Shown here: in pieces, positions 63,020 to 64,000 of the stretch
How positions within the stretch are numbered: position 1 is the stretch's first letter
Layout of the letters: each line of letters opens with the position of its first letter
Notes under the pieces: model-generated
What the model was told of the DNA's origin: nothing
Databases searched by the model: none
Seen by the model: the letters and a program-made list of their open reading frames with translations, nothing else
NCBI GenBank assembly: GCA_963820775.1
Contig: CAWGBF010000001.1
Span: forward strand, 62,001-126,000
Origin: Roseiarcus sp963820775
GTDB lineage: Bacteria; Pseudomonadota; Alphaproteobacteria; Rhizobiales; Beijerinckiaceae
Reading direction: 5' to 3'
DNA: 64,000 nucleotides
Translations under genes and position numbers: made by a program

Positions 63020-64000
63020 ATGGGCGCGACCGAGGCCGCGGTCATCAGGCAGCACCTGATCGATCCCGAAATCTGCATCCGTTGCAACACCTGCGAGTCG
63101 ACCTGCCCGGTCGGCGCGATCACCCATGACGCGCGCAACTACGTGGTCGATGCGAGCATCTGCAATCTCTGCATGGCCTGCGTTCCCCCCTGCCCGACCG
63201 GCAGCATCGACAATTGGCGCTCCATGCCGCGCGCACAGGCCTACAGCACCGAGGCGCAGTTCGGCTGGGATGCTTTGCCGGCGGAACTGAGCGCGCAAGA
63301 CCTCGGCACCATGGGCGCGTCCGTAGAAACGCTTGCTGCGGAGCCGTCTCCTCGAGCTGCGCCTAACGGAGCGGGCGAGGAAGCGGCGTTCGATGTCGGC
63401 GCCTATGCAGCCGTGATCCCGCCTTGGTCGGCCGCCAGTCCTTACGCCAACCTCTACGGCCCCAAGGCCGCGACGCGATCGGTGACCGCGTCGGTCGTCG
63501 GCAATGTTCGCGTCACTGAAGCCGGCAAGGACTACGACACCCATCACATCGTGCTCGATTTCGGGGCGATGCCGTTTCCGGTGCTCGAGGGGCAGTCGAT
63601 CGGCATACTCCCTCCCGGCGTCGATGCGGACGGACGACCGCATCATCCGCGCCAATATTCGGTCGCGAGCCCGCGCAACGGCGAGCGGCCCGGCTACAAC
63701 AACGTGTCGCTCACCGTGAAGCGGGTGCTGGAAGATCATCAAGGCCGCCCCACGCGCGGAATCGTCAGCAACTATCTCTGCAACCTCGACGTCGGCGACA
63801 AAGTCGAAGTCACCGGGCCGTTCGGCGTGAGCTTCCTGATGCCCAACCATCCGAAGAGCGCAATCGTGATGATCTGCACTGGCACCGGAAGCGCGCCGAT
63901 GCGCGCGATGACCGAGTGGCGGCGCCGCTTGCGCAAGTCGGGCAAATTCGAGGGCGGCAAGCTGATGTTGTTCTTCGGCGCCCGCACCAAAGAGGAGCTT
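63020..64000 (+). CDS. boxA: Benzoyl-CoA epoxidase reductase component BoxA, N-terminal part
   Basis: The reductase subunit that feeds electrons to BoxB, cut by the right edge after about 327 residues with no stop. Two [4Fe-4S] motifs begin it: EICIRCNTCESTCPVGAIT and CNLCMACVPPCPTGSIDNW. After an Ala/Pro-rich linker (to about 130) comes a ferredoxin-NADP reductase-like part with the FAD motif RQYSVASPRNGE and the NADP segment MICTGTGSAPMRAMTEWRRR. The start is ATG 63020 with CAGGGATGAG upstream; an in-frame GTG at 63017 is also possible. boxB is not between boxC and boxA, so it should follow downstream. Confidence 0.94.
   Translation, partial: MGATEAAVIRQHLIDPEICIRCNTCESTCPVGAITHDARNYVVDASICNLCMACVPPCPTGSIDNWRSMPRAQAYSTEAQFGWDALPAELSAQDLGTMGASVETLAAEPSPRAAPNGAGEEAAFDVGAYAAVIPPWSAASPYANLYGPKAATRSVTASVVGNVRVTEAGKDYDTHHIVLDFGAMPFPVLEGQSIGILPPGVDADGRPHHPRQYSVASPRNGERPGYNNVSLTVKRVLEDHQGRPTRGIVSNYLCNLDVGDKVEVTGPFGVSFLMPNHPKSAIVMICTGTGSAPMRAMTEWRRRLRKSGKFEGGKLMLFFGARTKEEL

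Noticed and set aside
1..64000. CRISPR arrays, tRNA or rRNA genes, insertion sequences
   Set aside because: I found no regularly spaced repeats with spacers, no cloverleaf with a CCA or T-loop signature, and no transposase frame. The dispersed palindromes at 9.6 and 62.9 kb have no coding content.

Overview
The window is GC-rich (AT-rich only in a few intergenic stretches) and reads as an alphaproteobacterial chromosome, most likely Hyphomicrobiales (Rhizobiales). The best evidence is the block trmB-metK-XRE regulator-lnt ... tlyC/corC-like-ybeY-phoH-miaB-rimI-tsaB, an order typical of that group. ChoXWV, a MASE1 kinase with a FixJ-type regulator, DUF29, DoxX and an aerobic box (benzoyl-CoA) cluster fit the same placement. 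The genus cannot be read from the sequence; a Beijerinckiaceae- or Bradyrhizobium-like organism is a guess.

Layout. 1-15.5 kb: a sugar/polyol catabolic island with an RpiR regulator, mannitol-type dehydrogenase, several SDRs, two Gfo/Idh enzymes, two TIM-barrel isomerases, an enolase paralogue, a sugar kinase-like phosphotransferase and remains of two sugar ABC transporters. From 6 to 15.5 kb almost every gene is broken by frameshifts, nonsense codons or fusion deletions. 15.5-17.2 kb: a DUF2147 stump, then two tandem paralogous small membrane proteins that look like PycTM/DUF5706, then a small coiled-coil protein. 17.3-23.3 kb: periplasmic glucan protein, trmB, metK, XRE regulator, lnt. 23.4-31.1 kb: an intruding block (terminase-small-subunit-like protein with 10-bp direct repeats, class III cyclase with TPRs, MerA-like flavoprotein, two alpha/beta hydrolases, SDR) that separates lnt from its usual neighbours. 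31.1-37.3 kb: CBS hemolysin-like protein, ybeY, phoH, miaB, rimI, tsaB, argB. 37.5-49.3 kb: quaternary-amine use, with choXWV uptake, a dimethylglycine/sarcosine dehydrogenase-type enzyme, an MttB-family methyltransferase and a BetA-type GMC oxidoreductase, interrupted by a secreted esterase and a toxin-antitoxin pair. 49.4-51.7 kb: two-component system. 52-58.3 kb: ddl, DoxX, a SIS-isomerase remnant, dgoKA, an L,D-transpeptidase and a second toxin-antitoxin pair. 58.4-64 kb: aerobic benzoate degradation (benzoate-CoA ligase, BoxR, BoxC, BoxA), running off the right edge.

How the genes work together. The left island would import an unusual sugar or polyol, oxidise it through SDR/Gfo-Idh/mannitol-type enzymes and isomerise it, under RpiR control from a divergent promoter that carries a near-identical motif in inverted orientation. 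Both transporters are now deleted, so the pathway is probably dying. The choline block would import choline or betaine and strip methyl groups. The box block activates benzoate to benzoyl-CoA and opens the epoxidised ring, with BoxR as the likely benzoyl-CoA-responsive repressor acting on a motif seen at both box promoters.

Caution: single-base frameshifts also occur in genes that should be intact (rimI, choX, response regulator, L,D-transpeptidase, cyclase). Part of the frameshift load may therefore be sequencing error, but the fusion deletions and in-frame stop codons cannot be explained that way.
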